Origin: Burkholderiales bacterium
Lineage (GTDB): Bacteria > Pseudomonadota > Gammaproteobacteria > Burkholderiales > SG8-41
Length of the DNA stretch: 64,000 nt
Direction: 5' to 3'
NCBI GenBank assembly: GCA_019634975.1
Contig: JAHCAI010000006.1
Span: 158,270-222,269 of the forward strand
Positions 63,355 to 64,000 of this stretch are shown piece by piece. Each line of letters starts with the position of its first letter. The stretch's first letter is position 1. The position numbers and the translations under genes were made by a program. The notes below the pieces were generated by a model. The model was not told the DNA's origin, made no database searches, and worked only from the letters and a program-made list of their open reading frames with translations.

Positions 63355-64000
63355 TCAGGCGGCTTTTTTCTGCAGCGCCCGCAGCTGTTTCGCGATGAAA
63401 TCCATGACCATGCGATGCGAGCGGTCGGCGGCGGGGCCGGGCACCGCGGTCCACTCGTGTTCGCAGCCCTCGAAGATCTCGAGCTGGCACTCGCCGCCCG
63501 CGGCGCGATAACTTGCCGCGAAGCGCTCCTGGATCGGCGGAACCACGTTGTCGTCGAGCCCGCCCTGCATGATCAGCATGGGTAGCAGCCGGACTTTTTC
63601 CTTGCGGTCGAGGATCTCCTGCGGGTTGCCCTCGTGGATGCTGTCGGGCGTGCTGAAGAAGGTGTCGGATTTCTTCATCATCTCCTTGTTGCCCTTCTTC
63701 TCGGCCTGCGCGCGGCGCGCGACCGGATCGCTGATCGGCGAGCGGGTGGCGACATAGGAAAAGGTGGCGTCCAGCTGCGGCGCTTCAGGCAGCGGAATCG
63801 CGCCGTACTTCGGGTCGTGCGGCTTCATCGCCAACAGCTGCGCGATGTGGCCGCCGCTGGAGCTGCCGAGCACGCCGAGGTGGGTCGGGTCACCGTTCAA
63901 TTCCTTCGCCTTGTGCTTGAGCCAGCGGATTGCATAGTGGGCGTCCTGTACCGCGGCCGGGTAGGGTGCCTCGCCGGAGATGCGCAGGTCGGGCGATACG
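63355..64000 (-). CDS. Alpha/beta hydrolase (dipeptidyl peptidase-like), 5' end outside the window
   Basis: At least 214 residues of the C-terminal part of an alpha/beta hydrolase. The reading frame continues to the window edge: the sequence before residue LNGDPTHLGVLG reads ISGEAPYPAAVQDAHYAIRW and HKAKE. GSSSGGHIAQLLAM is the nucleophile elbow, MLIMQGGLDDNVVPP supplies the Asp, and EGCEHEWT the His. The pattern matches BD-FAE/acyl-peptide-hydrolase-like esterases. The catalytic triad is complete in the visible part. The start and any signal peptide lie beyond position 64000. Confidence 0.85.
   Translation of the reverse strand, partial: VSPDLRISGEAPYPAAVQDAHYAIRWLKHKAKELNGDPTHLGVLGSSSGGHIAQLLAMKPHDPKYGAIPLPEAPQLDATFSYVATRSPISDPVARRAQAEKKGNKEMMKKSDTFFSTPDSIHEGNPQEILDRKEKVRLLPMLIMQGGLDDNVVPPIQERFAASYRAAGGECQLEIFEGCEHEWTAVPGPAADRSHRMVMDFIAKQLRALQKKAA

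Overview
The window is GC-rich DNA, densely packed with genes on both strands. It most likely comes from a betaproteobacterium of the order Burkholderiales (Alcaligenaceae or Comamonadaceae type). The main reason is the abundance of periplasmic solute receptors of the Bug/TctC family: eight complete copies in 64 kb. This expansion is typical of Bordetella, Achromobacter, Cupriavidus and relatives. No rRNA, tRNA, CRISPR array or complete insertion sequence was found. Most genes look like peripheral catabolism, transport and signalling.

Layout. 0-9 kb: a ketopantoate-reductase-like protein, an orphan Bug receptor, a SemiSWEET-like transporter, small membrane proteins, a metallo-beta-lactamase-fold hydrolase, and a tripartite tricarboxylate transporter operon in which TctA and TctB are fused. 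9-19 kb: a PAS-GGDEF-EAL protein, two Bug receptors, an SLC13/DASS transporter, and a CocE-type hydrolase followed after 22 bp by its own Bug receptor. 18.8-27 kb: a decayed toxin-antitoxin pair, two enolase-superfamily enzymes, a universal stress protein, an aminotransferase, and a cluster of a coiled-coil membrane protein, a membrane-anchored Mrr-like protein and a TerD protein. 27-40 kb: TauD-family dioxygenase, alcohol dehydrogenase, aconitase with a lysine-rich tail, rhodanese, a Rieske-flavodoxin fusion with a small hydrolase, a DUF1800/DUF1501 pair, a bicupin, a DUF1223 protein and an alpha/beta hydrolase. 40.5-46 kb: an accessory island. It holds an AT-rich gene for a protein with an HsdR-type PD-(D/E)xK nuclease domain joined to a P-loop NTPase, an argininosuccinate-lyase-like gene and a Fic protein, all on the minus strand. 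46-64 kb: methyltransferase, AraC and LysR regulators, sulfatase with a Bug receptor, PAS-HD-GYP phosphodiesterase, aldo/keto reductase, a Tat-exported dienelactone hydrolase with a Bug receptor, metallo-hydrolase, a thiamine-diphosphate enzyme, a further Bug receptor and a partial hydrolase.

How the parts fit. Three Bug receptors lie directly behind a hydrolytic enzyme (CocE, sulfatase, dienelactone hydrolase). This suggests small units that bind and open esters, lactones or sulfate esters. Only one complete transporter membrane component (the TctA-TctB fusion) is present, so most receptors must use a transporter encoded elsewhere or act as sensors.

The strongest candidate for an undescribed system is the nuclease-NTPase gene at 40.5-43.0 kb. 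Its base composition is clearly foreign, a run of nine C residues lies just before its start codon, and a composition break lies inside the 3' end of the neighbouring lyase gene. Two families of short interspersed repeats are also visible: an AT-rich element with five clear copies, and an element with core CGACTCCGGTACCTTT in three copies, each upstream of a minus-strand gene.
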